DNA of 64,000 nt, taken from NCBI RefSeq assembly GCF_007860125.1, contig NZ_SJPW01000012.1:1-64000 (forward strand), read 5' to 3'. The DNA is from Rubripirellula tenax. Its GTDB lineage: Bacteria; Planctomycetota; Planctomycetia; Pirellulales; Pirellulaceae. A program made the translations under genes and the position numbers. How positions within the stretch are numbered: the stretch's first letter is position 1; every line of letters starts with the position of its first letter. Shown piece by piece: positions 1 to 8,629 of this stretch. The notes under the pieces were generated by a model. The model was not told the origin of the DNA. It saw only the letters and a list, made by a program, of their open reading frames with translations, and searched no databases.

Positions 1-10
1 AGTTCGCGCT

Positions 11-61
11 TCGCAGTGCTGCTTCCGTTCGGCCTACGGCCTCACTCCAGCAGCACTGCGA
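11..61. repeat. Short inverted repeat at window edge
   Basis: Two perfect 12-base arms (11-22 and 50-61, sequence tcgcagtgctgc and its complement) flank a 27-base loop that contains a second small palindrome around ggcctacggcc. It lies beside transposon debris. It could be an insertion-sequence end or an interspersed planctomycete hairpin, and nothing here decides between them. Confidence 0.5.
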
Positions 62-344
62 ATCACCGATCCCAATTCCCCAACCCAATCTTTCATAACG
101 CCTGGTACAGGAATTGGGGGCATCCCAAGCCCTCCTGGTTTACCGACGTTCAACACGACAACCAGGATTCTGATCTGTTTCCCGACCAAAGACCATGCCA
201 ATCGCAAACCGTCAGGTGCACTCTGATGTAACTTCTTGATCGCATTGGACTTGGTCACGCTTAAATGATTGGCCACTGTCTCCCATTCTCCGCTTCGCTG
301 TTTGCAAAACGAACAACAGTAGTTCGGCCAACCCCCCTCACTAT
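62..344. other. Non-coding stretch, possible insertion-sequence debris
   Basis: No complete gene is visible. On the minus strand an open frame from a GTG at 276 reads MANHLSVTKSNAIKKLHQS and then loses any recognisable pattern. The opening vaguely recalls the N-terminus of IS21-type IstA proteins, but that is a memory-based resemblance. On the plus strand the frame of the IS66 transposase stays open back to a stop at 237-239 without looking like transposase, so this DNA was probably joined to the element secondarily. Confidence 0.25.
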
Positions 345-1541
345 GTGGAGGACTTTCAGGCGCCCATCACTGGTCCCTTTTCAGCGCCCCGTGACACTCA
401 GCCCGATCGTACCCGAGAACACATGCTTCCCTGTTGCCCGGATTGTCAGGGCCCCTTGAAGCGAACCGGCGACACTCGAAAACGCCGCAGTGAAGACATT
501 CCTGAAGATCTCAAACCCGTCATCACCGAAGACATTCTGCACCGCGATTATTGCCCGGCCTGTCAAAAGCGGGTCGAACCCAAACTGCCCGACGTGCTGC
601 CACGCTGCACTTTGGGCAATCGAACGCTGGTGCTTTCGGCGATGCTGCACTTTCTGCAAGGTCTGACGATCGGTCAAATCGTTGACACCTTCAACTTTCA
701 CTTGCGAATGAAAGTCACGCCCGGTGGTTTGGTTCAAATGTGGCACCGCTTGGCGGACTTGCTGTTTTCCTGGTACGAACAAGTTCATCGCGAGAGCTTG
801 GCAAGTGCAAAGCTTCACGCCGACGAAACGAGTTGGCGAGTCCGCGGATTGACGTACTGGCTGTGGTGCTTTGCGAGCAACGACAGCGCGTTTTATATGA
901 TCGATCGCAGTCGCGGTTCTCCGGCTTTGCAGAAGTTCTTCGTCGAAGCATTTGAAGGCACGTTGATCACCGATTTCTGGTCACCGTACGACGCGGTCGT
1001 CTGCGCCGACAAACAGAAATGCTGGCCTCATTTGCTTCGCGATGCTGCGGCAGTCAGTGAGAAACATTCGGATGATCCGGAGTGGAAATCGTTTTCACGT
1101 CGCTTGATCGGTGTGTATCGTGATGCAAAGAAGTTACCGTCGCAGCGAACGGAGCTTGCCGAACCCGATTACGACATGTCGGTTGCTCGCTTGGAGGGTC
1201 GCTTGGCAAAACTGGGCAGTGAATCTTGGCAGCATGCCGATGCGGCAAGGCTGGCGAAGCGTCTGTCGAAGTACGGCAACGAATTGTTAACGTTTTTGTG
1301 GCATGACGATGTTCCATCGGACAACAATGCCGGGGAGCGAGCGATTCGTCCGGCCGTAATGATTCGCAAGAACAGCTATTGCAACCACAGTGAACGCGGT
1401 GCGTTGACTCAGTCGGTGTTGATGACGGTATTTCGCACGCTTCGGCTTCGCGGACGTGAACCACTGGCGACGATCCTCGATGCCCTCGCTATCTACGCGG
1501 CAACCGGAAACATGCCACCGATGCCACAGAAGGCTGAATAG
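345..1541 (+). CDS. IS66-family transposase, probably 5'-truncated
   Basis: This is a DDE transposase of the IS66 type. The N-terminal part carries two Cys pairs (CCPDC near residue 30 and CPAC near residue 70), matching the zinc-finger region of the family. The catalytic core follows: HADETSW (first Asp), DFWSPYDAV (second Asp) and DNNAGERAIRP (Glu). The protein is 398 residues from a GTG start, whereas family members are usually about 450-530, and the N-terminal helical domain is missing. The frame stays open upstream to 240 but the added residues do not look like transposase. No TnpB/IS66 Orf2 partner and no convincing terminal repeats are visible, so the copy is probably inactive. The exact start is uncertain. 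Confidence 0.85.
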   Translation: MEDFQAPITGPFSAPRDTQPDRTREHMLPCCPDCQGPLKRTGDTRKRRSEDIPEDLKPVITEDILHRDYCPACQKRVEPKLPDVLPRCTLGNRTLVLSAMLHFLQGLTIGQIVDTFNFHLRMKVTPGGLVQMWHRLADLLFSWYEQVHRESLASAKLHADETSWRVRGLTYWLWCFASNDSAFYMIDRSRGSPALQKFFVEAFEGTLITDFWSPYDAVVCADKQKCWPHLLRDAAAVSEKHSDDPEWKSFSRRLIGVYRDAKKLPSQRTELAEPDYDMSVARLEGRLAKLGSESWQHADAARLAKRLSKYGNELLTFLWHDDVPSDNNAGERAIRPAVMIRKNSYCNHSERGALTQSVLMTVFRTLRLRGREPLATILDALAIYAATGNMPPMPQKAE

Positions 1542-1855
1542 TTACCACTGCGGTTGGTACAGAACTGGAGAGCAAGTCAGTTGTGTCAAGCTAAGCACTT
1601 CTCGCTATTGCGATGCATCAACGCTCGCTACTTGCGGGTAGTGAGTGTTTCGTTTGATGCTCTGAGAGGTTGCGTGCTTATCGACTTTGATGCGTACGTC
1701 ATTCCGAACATCATCATGACCGCCAAATATTGACAGAATCTCTACGACCGTAAAATGCTCACGTTCGGTCATTTTGAATATGCTGCCAACGATATGCAAA
1801 AACACGTTGATTTCTTTGCCGTGCCACATGTGGCGAAGATCACACGGGCGTCGTT
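1542..1855. other. Gene-free stretch between IS66 gene and PHP gene
   Basis: Nothing convincing is seen. A 74-codon open frame on the minus strand (1829-1605) starts 27 bases after the stop of the PHP-type gene, but its product matches no family I recognise. I do not call it a gene. Confidence 0.4.
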
Positions 1856-3145
1856 CTACTCACTCCACCCAACGGGCTGTGTCCAGGCCTGTTGTTTTTG
1901 GTCACTGAACGACGGGTCGTCGTGTGGCTTGCTACTGGTGATGACGGCACGAACATACAGTTCTTGTCCATTCATCAAATACGTGGGTGAAACGTCGTCC
2001 GATGTGGCGACCGTAACGCCAATGCGATGCTCATCAATGGCTTTCACATCTTCGGCGCTTGCGTGTTCGGTATCGGTATCGGTATCGGTATCGGTTTCGC
2101 GGGCAAGCGTCGCGATGAAATCAGTGCGGTACGTTGTGTCGGGTTCAGCATCAATGTGGATCGACAACGTTCTGGTGGATTCGTAGAACTTCACATCGGA
2201 AAGCGTGACGCCGCTGGACGCATAGAAGTCACCACGCTTCATCGCTCGAATCAAATGTTCGGGCGTCAAATACCGACTGCGAACCATCACCCAGCCACGT
2301 CCGGGTCGCGAGCCGGGTTGGCCGTGATACTCGTGAGAATCGTCCGTCGCGATCCCCATCAACGGTGGAATGTTCAGCGAGTTGCGTCGAATCGCATTAG
2401 CGATATCCCAGAACCTCTCGACACCTGGATGATCCGCATCGCCCAGTTGGTTCACTCCGGGGTGACCATTGTAGACTTCAAAAAAACGTTCTGAGACGAC
2501 CGCAGCCAAATCATCAGCCGTGATCGCGTAAAAAAAGTTGGGATGATTCACATGCGGCAGCACCTCCCGTCCGTGCGACTTCTCGTGTTCCAGGATCGCT
2601 CTTAAATTGTTTTCGATCGTCTGTCGCACGGTTTCTCCGCCGATCGGTTGCAATGCTTCGGCAATGTTCGTGGCGTTGATATGGACCGGCTTTCCTTCCG
2701 CCTTGTCGCTAATCTCTTCCGCCGGAATCAGAATGAACCTTCCCGATTGCTCGAGGAGATATCGAAATTCATCGAGCGGCTTGAGGCGAACCTCGTGATC
2801 CTTGTTGCCTGGTTCACCGCGCGTTTCCACCCACGCCTCGCCAAACCGATCGCGATAGCGACCCAAAATCCCCGCATCGCTTTTCTTGATTACCTTTGAC
2901 ATGGACATCCAACGCGTCCCTTCGCTTAGGACGTTGTGGTCCGTCAGCGCCAGAAAGTTGTAGTCGCGTTGACGATACCAGTCGGCAATCATTTCGGGAA
3001 ACTGGTCTCCATCGCTCCACAGCGAATGCGTGTGCAGGTTCCCTTTCCACCAACGCGGTGCTTTGCTGGATTCCGGCGGCGATTGTGCCGATGCGGAAAG
3101 CGTCAAGGTGCAAGTGAATAGAGCGACCAAGAGCGGAAGTTTCAT
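1856..3145 (-). CDS. Secreted PHP-domain-like phosphoesterase
   Basis: The product is about 429 residues. It begins with a signal peptide (MKLPLLVALFTCTLTLSASA) and then carries PHP-type metal-site motifs: HTHSLWSDG, LALTDHN, an HVNHPN motif in the middle and ATDDSHEY towards the C-terminus. PHP enzymes are metal-dependent phosphoesterases; secreted planctomycete versions are usually annotated only as PHP-like or CehA/McbA-family, with unknown substrate. A longer frame starts at 3184, but the ATG at 3145 puts the signal peptide at the N-terminus, so I chose it. Near the C-terminus an Asp-Thr run is encoded by a hexanucleotide repeat. The gene stands alone on the minus strand. Confidence 0.8.
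   Translation of the reverse strand: MKLPLLVALFTCTLTLSASAQSPPESSKAPRWWKGNLHTHSLWSDGDQFPEMIADWYRQRDYNFLALTDHNVLSEGTRWMSMSKVIKKSDAGILGRYRDRFGEAWVETRGEPGNKDHEVRLKPLDEFRYLLEQSGRFILIPAEEISDKAEGKPVHINATNIAEALQPIGGETVRQTIENNLRAILEHEKSHGREVLPHVNHPNFFYAITADDLAAVVSERFFEVYNGHPGVNQLGDADHPGVERFWDIANAIRRNSLNIPPLMGIATDDSHEYHGQPGSRPGRGWVMVRSRYLTPEHLIRAMKRGDFYASSGVTLSDVKFYESTRTLSIHIDAEPDTTYRTDFIATLARETDTDTDTDTEHASAEDVKAIDEHRIGVTVATSDDVSPTYLMNGQELYVRAVITSSKPHDDPSFSDQKQQAWTQPVGWSE
2067..2094. repeat. Hexanucleotide tandem repeat inside the PHP gene
   Basis: A run of four tatcgg units preceded by a partial unit (tcgg) lies within the coding sequence and encodes an alternating Asp-Thr stretch on the minus strand. 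Because the unit is six bases, gain or loss of a copy would change the protein by two residues without shifting the frame. Confidence 0.9.
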
Positions 3146-3524
3146 CGAGCGGTTCTCTGATTGGGGAATTGCGCGACCACTCAAGCTCTCGTTCAGAACG
3201 ACGCCGGAACTCGTTCTTGCGAATCAATATTTACGAGCGAGTCGGACGATTACGATGCGAAAACGAAGGGAATGGGTATTGGACTTTGTTGCGAACAAGG
3301 GCATTGTAACCGTCAAGCTGTAGGTTGCCGCGCACCGTTGAAACAACTTGCTTACGTATCCATCCAAAATGCTTGTCGCGATGGTGTCGTCGACAATCAC
3401 GCCGCCCAACGGAGAGCCGGCATCGGCTTGTTGGATGCAGTGATCATAGCGATGATGTGGTGGAGGGGCGGATAAAGGGGGCAGGGCCACGCCCACGCTT
3501 TCACTCCATTTCCGAAATAACCCA
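3146..3524. other. Divergent intergenic region
   Basis: This 379-base region separates the divergently read PHP gene and the globin gene. It should hold both promoters, but I see no clear -35/-10 pair, hairpin or repeat. A purine-rich aaaggggg tract near 3474 lies too far upstream of the globin start to be a good ribosome site. Confidence 0.4.
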
Positions 3525-3926
3525 GTGGACGCCGAATCGATGGACGCCGAAACAACTTATAGCCGGATCGGTGGTGAATCGACGTTGCGCCTGCTCGTCG
3601 ATCGGTTTTACGACTTGATGTCTGAATTGCCGGCTGCTGAAACAATCCGCAAGATGCACGCCGACGATCTGACCGAGTCTCGCGACAAGCTGTTTAAGTT
3701 TTTGTCCGGATTCTTTGGCGGGCCCAGTCTCTATATCCAAGAGTATGGCCATCCAATGCTTCGAGCTCGGCACTTGCCGTTCGCGATTGGCGAAAGCGAG
3801 CGCGATCAGTGGTTGCTGTGTATGAACCAAGCGATCGACGAACTTATCGAGGATAAAAAACTTGCCTCGCAGTTGAAGTTTTCGTTCTTTCAGACTGCTG
3901 ACCACATGCGAAACGCTCACGAGTGA
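3525..3926 (+). CDS. Group II truncated haemoglobin
   Basis: The 133-residue protein has the length and pattern of a 2-on-2 globin of group II (GlbO/YjbI-like): IGG near the N-terminus, the FYDLMSE helix segment, YIQEYGHPMLRARH around the proximal haem-binding histidine, and RDQWLLCMNQAID with the Trp typical of group II. Such proteins bind haem and oxygen or NO in the cytoplasm, and roles in oxygen handling or redox defence are proposed. The start could be GTG 3525 or ATG 3540 (the product begins MDAESMDAET), a five-residue difference. It is not coupled to its neighbours; the next gene starts about 300 bases downstream. Confidence 0.88.
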   Translation: MDAESMDAETTYSRIGGESTLRLLVDRFYDLMSELPAAETIRKMHADDLTESRDKLFKFLSGFFGGPSLYIQEYGHPMLRARHLPFAIGESERDQWLLCMNQAIDELIEDKKLASQLKFSFFQTADHMRNAHE

Positions 3927-4230
3927 ATCGGGCGTTGCCAATGATGGCTGGTACGGTCGGCGTGTTGCCGCCTCGGACGCATAACGGCCGGAACGTTGCC
4001 GCTGTCCATGTGGCAGGTGCAACGGGGGGCAAGTCTTGGGCGAAGTGCTGATCCGGTCACGACAAGGGTGGTGGACGTAACTGCCTCGGAATTGACGACT
4101 TCGCTCGCCAAATTGCGACGTGCAACCTGGAAATGTTCTCGAAAAACCGGATAACCTATAGGGACGCAAACGTCCAACGGTTTGCCTGTCTTTGGTTTTG
4201 TCCACACACTTCGTGCCAGGAATATTGATC
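3927..4230. other. Intergenic region before pfp
   Basis: This stretch of 304 bases has no supportable gene. It must hold the promoter for the phosphofructokinase gene unless that gene is co-transcribed with the globin. No terminator-like hairpin with a T run is visible after the globin stop. Confidence 0.4.
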
Positions 4231-5460
4231 ATGTCGGTTAAGCGAGTCGGGATTCTCACCGCTGGGGGACTTGCCCCCTGTCTTTCGTCTGCGATTGGGG
4301 CGCTGATCGAGTCCTATACCGCGAAGGCACCTGAAATCGAAATCATCTGCTACCGCTCGGGCTACAAGGGTTTGTTGCTGGGTGACAGCTTCGTTGTCAC
4401 CCAGTCGATCCGCGATCAAGCCAGTCTGTTGCACCAGCATGGTGGCAGCCCGATCGGTAACAGTCGTGTCAAGCTGACCAATGTCGCCGATTGTGTAAAT
4501 CGAGGCCTCGTCCAAGAAGGCCAAGATCCGCTACGCGTTGCGGCCGAACAGTTGCAAACTGACAAGGTTGACGTTTTGCACACCATCGGCGGGGACGACA
4601 CCAACACGACCGCCGCCGATCTGGCTGCCTATTTGGCCAAACACGACTATGACCTGGCGGTTGTCGGTCTGCCCAAGACCATCGACAACGATGTCATCCC
4701 CATCAAACAGAGTCTCGGCGCTTGGACGGCCGCCGAAGAAGGTGCAAAGTTTTTCGAGAATGTTGTTGGTGAGCACAGCGCGAACCCGAAGATGCTGATC
4801 GTCCATGAAGTCATGGGCCGGAATTGTGGATGGCTGACCGCGGCAACGGCTGCGAAGTACAACGAGCGACTTGACCGTTTGAACTTTCTGCCCGAAGCAG
4901 GTCTTAGTCGGCAGCGCCGGGCGATCCACGGGGTCTATGTGCCCGAGATGCACATGGACATGAAACAGGAAGCCGAGCGATTGAGCAAGATCATGAAGCA
5001 GCATGATTGCGTGAACATTTTCATCTCCGAAGGCGCCGGTCTGGAATCGATCGTCGAGGAAATGGAGTCTCGTGGCGAAACGGTCCCGAAAGATGCGTTC
5101 GGCCACTACAAGCTCGACGCCGTGAATCCCGGGAAATGGTTTGGCCAACAGTTCGCACAGATGCTTGGCGCCGACAAGACGCTGATTCAGAAGAGCGGAT
5201 ATTACAGTCGCGCCGCGCGGGCCAACGCGGAAGACATCGCGTTGATCGGAAGATGTGCGGCGAAAGCAGTTGAGTGCGCTTTGACACATGACGGCGGAGT
5301 CATTGGCGAAGACGAAGACCGAGGCAACGAACTGCGAGCGATTGAGTTCGAACGCATCAAGGGCGGAAAGCCGTTTGACATCAGCGTGTCCTGGTTCGGC
5401 GACCTACTCGATGCGATCGGCCAACCCAAAGGCGGAGTCGTCGAGACGACTCACGCTTAA
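4231..5460 (+). CDS. pfp: Pyrophosphate-dependent 6-phosphofructokinase
   Basis: The 409-residue protein catalyses reversible phosphorylation of fructose 6-phosphate to fructose 1,6-bisphosphate. Two motifs point to pyrophosphate rather than ATP as phosphoryl donor: GGDDTNT (residues 120-126), with Asp where ATP enzymes have Gly, and PKTIDND (148-154), with Lys replacing the Gly of the ATP-type PGTIDND. MGRNCGW is the substrate-site MGR motif. I chose ATG 4231 rather than the in-frame GTG at 4192, because AGGA lies about ten bases upstream and the family N-terminus (KRVGILTAGG) follows directly. The reaction is reversible, so it can serve glycolysis and gluconeogenesis. It is a single gene, convergent with the hydrolase gene. 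Confidence 0.92.
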   Translation: MSVKRVGILTAGGLAPCLSSAIGALIESYTAKAPEIEIICYRSGYKGLLLGDSFVVTQSIRDQASLLHQHGGSPIGNSRVKLTNVADCVNRGLVQEGQDPLRVAAEQLQTDKVDVLHTIGGDDTNTTAADLAAYLAKHDYDLAVVGLPKTIDNDVIPIKQSLGAWTAAEEGAKFFENVVGEHSANPKMLIVHEVMGRNCGWLTAATAAKYNERLDRLNFLPEAGLSRQRRAIHGVYVPEMHMDMKQEAERLSKIMKQHDCVNIFISEGAGLESIVEEMESRGETVPKDAFGHYKLDAVNPGKWFGQQFAQMLGADKTLIQKSGYYSRAARANAEDIALIGRCAAKAVECALTHDGGVIGEDEDRGNELRAIEFERIKGGKPFDISVSWFGDLLDAIGQPKGGVVETTHA

Positions 5461-5495
5461 ACGACGAATGTCGTAAAGCAGACAATTGTGACGCT

Positions 5496-5517
5496 CGACC
5501 GACAGCGACTTCGGTCG
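5496..5517. terminator. Possible bidirectional hairpin between convergent genes
   Basis: A 7-base perfect stem (cgaccga / tcggtcg) with an 8-base loop lies between the stops of pfp (5460) and the convergent hydrolase gene (5527). There is no T run, so a role as terminator is only suggested by position. Confidence 0.35.
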
Positions 5518-5526
5518 GGCAATGAA

Positions 5527-6375
5527 TCACTTGGCATGAACAGGTGAAACTTCAACGCTTGACGCTGTGTGCTCCAGAACGAAGTCCACCAGCGGCGCCG
5601 GATCGACAAGCGAATGGGGGTGGTGGCCGACGCCAGGCTTGTGAATCACTTTGATAGATCCGCCCAACGCCTTGTAACGCTCTTCGACGATCGCCGTGTT
5701 TTCGTTGACGGGGACGACCGTGTCGTCGTCTCCGACAACATGCAACAGCGGAACTTTGTTTGCCGCCAGCGCATCTAAACAGTCGATCGGGTTCTTGTTG
5801 TACCGCAATGCCTCAGCTTCGGTCAGCTCGTACGCGTCAAGGCATTTCTTCCAGCTTTTGGGATCGCCGCCGCCCTTCCCCTGGTTGCCAGGCCAGCTTT
5901 TGAAGTCACAGACCGGCGCGTCGGCGTAGATGCATGCGACGCGGGTCGGGTTTGCGATCGCCCAATTGAAGACGATCAAGCCGCCGCGGCTCATGCCTTC
6001 GAGTGCAGGCCGTTTCGCAAACCCATACTCCGCAACCATGTAGTCGTAGAAAGCGTTCCAATGTGCGACCGCCTGCGGGCTTCCGAATAAGTCGGAAACG
6101 TCACAGTACGCGACGTAAAAGCCGCGTTCCAAAAGTGCGATGTCGAGTTGCGGCTCGTGGCCGAAAAATCTCGCTCGCCAAATCCATGGCCGAGGTTCTA
6201 ATTGCCGCTTGACTGCTTGCAACTCTGGCGCGACGACGATGCAGTTACGCCCATCGATGACAAAGTCATGCCGATCGAATCCGTGCCACATCGACGACGT
6301 TCCGGGCAGTTCCTTGGCGTCGCCTATCGACGCCCAAATCAAAACAGCCACTACGGCGGCGATGGTCTTTTGCAT
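5527..6375 (-). CDS. Secreted alpha/beta hydrolase
   Basis: The product (about 282 residues from the ATG at 6375) has a signal peptide (MQKTIAAVVAVLIWASIGDA) and an alpha/beta-hydrolase fold: nucleophile elbow GMSRGG, an acid in GDDDTVVPV and a histidine in GVGHHPH. It is probably a periplasmic esterase or peptidase-like hydrolase; the substrate cannot be read from the sequence. A slightly longer frame starts at 6396 (MNVRKKP), which would add seven basic residues before the signal peptide and is less likely. It is the downstream partner, 99 bases away, of the Na/phosphate cotransporter gene on the same strand, but a functional link is not evident. Confidence 0.75.
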   Translation of the reverse strand: MQKTIAAVVAVLIWASIGDAKELPGTSSMWHGFDRHDFVIDGRNCIVVAPELQAVKRQLEPRPWIWRARFFGHEPQLDIALLERGFYVAYCDVSDLFGSPQAVAHWNAFYDYMVAEYGFAKRPALEGMSRGGLIVFNWAIANPTRVACIYADAPVCDFKSWPGNQGKGGGDPKSWKKCLDAYELTEAEALRYNKNPIDCLDALAANKVPLLHVVGDDDTVVPVNENTAIVEERYKALGGSIKVIHKPGVGHHPHSLVDPAPLVDFVLEHTASSVEVSPVHAK

Positions 6376-6474
6376 TGGTTTCTTCCTAACATTCATCCGA
6401 AAACTGGCTCGCCAAAAGTGTGGCCAGAGCGTCCTGGCTATATCGATGGCGTCGAGTTTCCACGCAAAGCGATA

Positions 6475-8151
6475 TCAGCCGTCGATTGTTTCGGCGATAT
6501 TCAATGCATGGTCCCTCACACGGACATATGCATTGAGCGCGGCCATAAACGCCACGCTGACCACCGGCGGCATCGATCCAGCCGAGAGTTCCTCGAGATG
6601 TTTACGCCGCAGCGCCTTCACTTCATCACGAATCCGCTTGGAACTGGCGCTCGTGCTGGTCGCCACGTTGTGATTCTCGGTTGACAGCCCCTTGTGCACG
6701 GCTGCAACGTATTCGGCAACGTGCCGGTTCAACTCTTGTAGGTCGGCTCGCTGCTCGGGCGTGAACCGAAACCCGTCGCGCCGGAGTTTGCGATCGAACT
6801 TGTCTAGGTTTGCGATGTAGTCGCTGATCGATTCGTACTCATCAGCGATCCGCAATTGTCGCCGCGCCTGCTCGGCCGTCGCATGTGAAACGTTTGCAGA
6901 AAGCAAGCCGGTTACAAATTCAGCAACTTCGTCTTGAACCGAATCCAAAACTTTTTCGCGTTGTTTTAGTCGATCGGCAAGCGATTTGTCCGGCTCCTCG
7001 GCATTCATCAGCTCAAGTAACCAATCGAGCATTTTTAAGCAGCCGTCGCCCATCTTCAGTATCTCTTTACGAGACTGCTCGATCGCAAGTAGCGGCGTGT
7101 CCAAGATCCGCACGTCCAGATCGGTAAGTCGGGGTTTCTCTTTGAACGGTCGTGACGGCACGACACGCTCAAGAAATCGAACGATTGGAGTCACGAATGG
7201 TATGAATAGGATCGTGTTCGCAATATTGAACACGCTGTGTGTGGCAGCTATCGCCGCAACCGTGTTCGGGTAGGTTTCCGTTCCATCGACCATCACCATC
7301 TTAGCGACATCGACGCCAATGATGGACTGAATTAAACCGATGTACCACTGGAAGATCAGGGTGATCCAAAACACCCCGATCAAGTTGAACAGCACGTGAA
7401 AATACGCCGCGCGTCGGGCGTTGGTTGTCGTCCCCAAGGATGCCAAAAACGCAGTGATGGTTGTTCCAAGGTTCTCGCCCAAGATCAATGCAGCCGCCGT
7501 CGGGTACGAAATCACACCCTGCGTCGCTAGGGAGATGGTGATGCCTAGGGTTGCCGAAGACGACTGCACGAGCGTCGTCAGGATGCAACCGACGGCCGCG
7601 CACTTCAACACGCCGATGTAAGTGTCGGCGTTGAATCTTGCGAACCATGCTTCGAAGTCAGGCAGCTCTTTGATGATGCTGCATGCGTCCTTCATGATTT
7701 CTAAGCCGAAGAAAACCATGCCAATGCCCATCAAGAACATTGCCCAATATCGATATCGATCGCCTCGCGAAAACAGATACGCGAATGCTGAAAATCCCAT
7801 CAGCGGCATACCGTACTTGCCGACTTTCAAAACCAGAATCCAGCCTGTGATCGTGGTGCCGATGTTCGCGCCCATAATGACGCCAACACCCTGGGCCAAT
7901 TCCATCACGCCGCTGTTGACGAAGCCGACCACCATCACGGTTGTGATCGAACTGGACTGAACAATGCATGTGACGACAACGCCGACGGTGGTTGCCAGCA
8001 AACGGTGGTTGGTAACGGCACCAATCAGTCTACGTAGACTGCTGCCCGCGACGGCTTGCATCCCGTCAGACATGTTCTTCATTCCGAGTAGGAATAAGCC
8101 CAATCCGCCGACCAGTTCAAAGATCATCGTCAAGAGCGTTGAAGGATCCAA
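6475..8151 (-). CDS. Na/phosphate cotransporter with PhoU-like C-terminal domain
   Basis: The 558-residue protein has an N-terminal Na/Pi-cotransporter domain of about 330 residues with many membrane segments. It carries the duplicated family motif, CIVQSSSITT (near residue 63) and TLVQSSSATL (near 195), and the paired GANIGTTIT and GENLGTTIT. The C-terminal 200 residues are soluble and helical, with the PhoU-like heptad character expected of YjbB/NptA-type proteins (RIADEYESISDYIANL is a recognisable PhoU segment). It would move phosphate across the inner membrane with sodium, the PhoU part probably controlling activity. The upstream intergenic region carries a small palindrome (8264-8288) that may be regulatory. 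Confidence 0.9.
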   Translation of the reverse strand: MDPSTLLTMIFELVGGLGLFLLGMKNMSDGMQAVAGSSLRRLIGAVTNHRLLATTVGVVVTCIVQSSSITTVMVVGFVNSGVMELAQGVGVIMGANIGTTITGWILVLKVGKYGMPLMGFSAFAYLFSRGDRYRYWAMFLMGIGMVFFGLEIMKDACSIIKELPDFEAWFARFNADTYIGVLKCAAVGCILTTLVQSSSATLGITISLATQGVISYPTAAALILGENLGTTITAFLASLGTTTNARRAAYFHVLFNLIGVFWITLIFQWYIGLIQSIIGVDVAKMVMVDGTETYPNTVAAIAATHSVFNIANTILFIPFVTPIVRFLERVVPSRPFKEKPRLTDLDVRILDTPLLAIEQSRKEILKMGDGCLKMLDWLLELMNAEEPDKSLADRLKQREKVLDSVQDEVAEFVTGLLSANVSHATAEQARRQLRIADEYESISDYIANLDKFDRKLRRDGFRFTPEQRADLQELNRHVAEYVAAVHKGLSTENHNVATSTSASSKRIRDEVKALRRKHLEELSAGSMPPVVSVAFMAALNAYVRVRDHALNIAETIDG

Positions 8152-8629
8152 GGTGTTGCTATTCTGGGTTCGGGGGGGTACAGACTGTCAATTTCGGGCA
8201 AATGTCGGCGCCATTGTTGGCCACGGGGACATCGTTTGCAACAACGCTTGGCGGCAGCACGACCGTTTCGAGTCCAGCGGTCGAAACGACGCGAAAAGTG
8301 GTCATTGAAGCACATTTACGGGAGTCTGGATCGCTTTAAGCCGCCCGCGTCTATGATAGGATCCCAAAATGGACCGCATAAAATGCTTGCGTCGAGCACC
8401 GCATTGCGACGGATCCTTGCACGCCACGGAACGGCCGGACCGGCAACCCTTGCGCGATCGGCAACGTCGCCCCATTTTCGGACCGACAGACATCGCGGGC
8501 TCGGCCGCAAACCGAGACGGAAGTGGGGACATAGAAATGGCGTACGGTGTCTCGGTTGAGGAGGCTTTCGACTACGCTTTGTTGCAACGTTAAATGGCCT
8601 ACCGGTGACATCACGACGACGGGACAGTT
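8152..8629. other. Divergent intergenic region with a palindrome
   Basis: This 478-base gap separates the phosphate transporter gene from the ABC operon. It contains an 8-base inverted repeat, cgtttcga at 8264-8271 and tcgaaacg at 8281-8288, with a 9-base spacer, which could be an operator. A 74-codon open frame at 8369-8593 matches no family I recognise and I do not call it. A tatgat hexamer near 8352 resembles a -10 box, but no good -35 partner is seen. Confidence 0.4.

Noticed and set aside
1605-1829. Small minus-strand gene after the PHP gene
   Set aside because: Open frame of 74 codons with no recognisable family.
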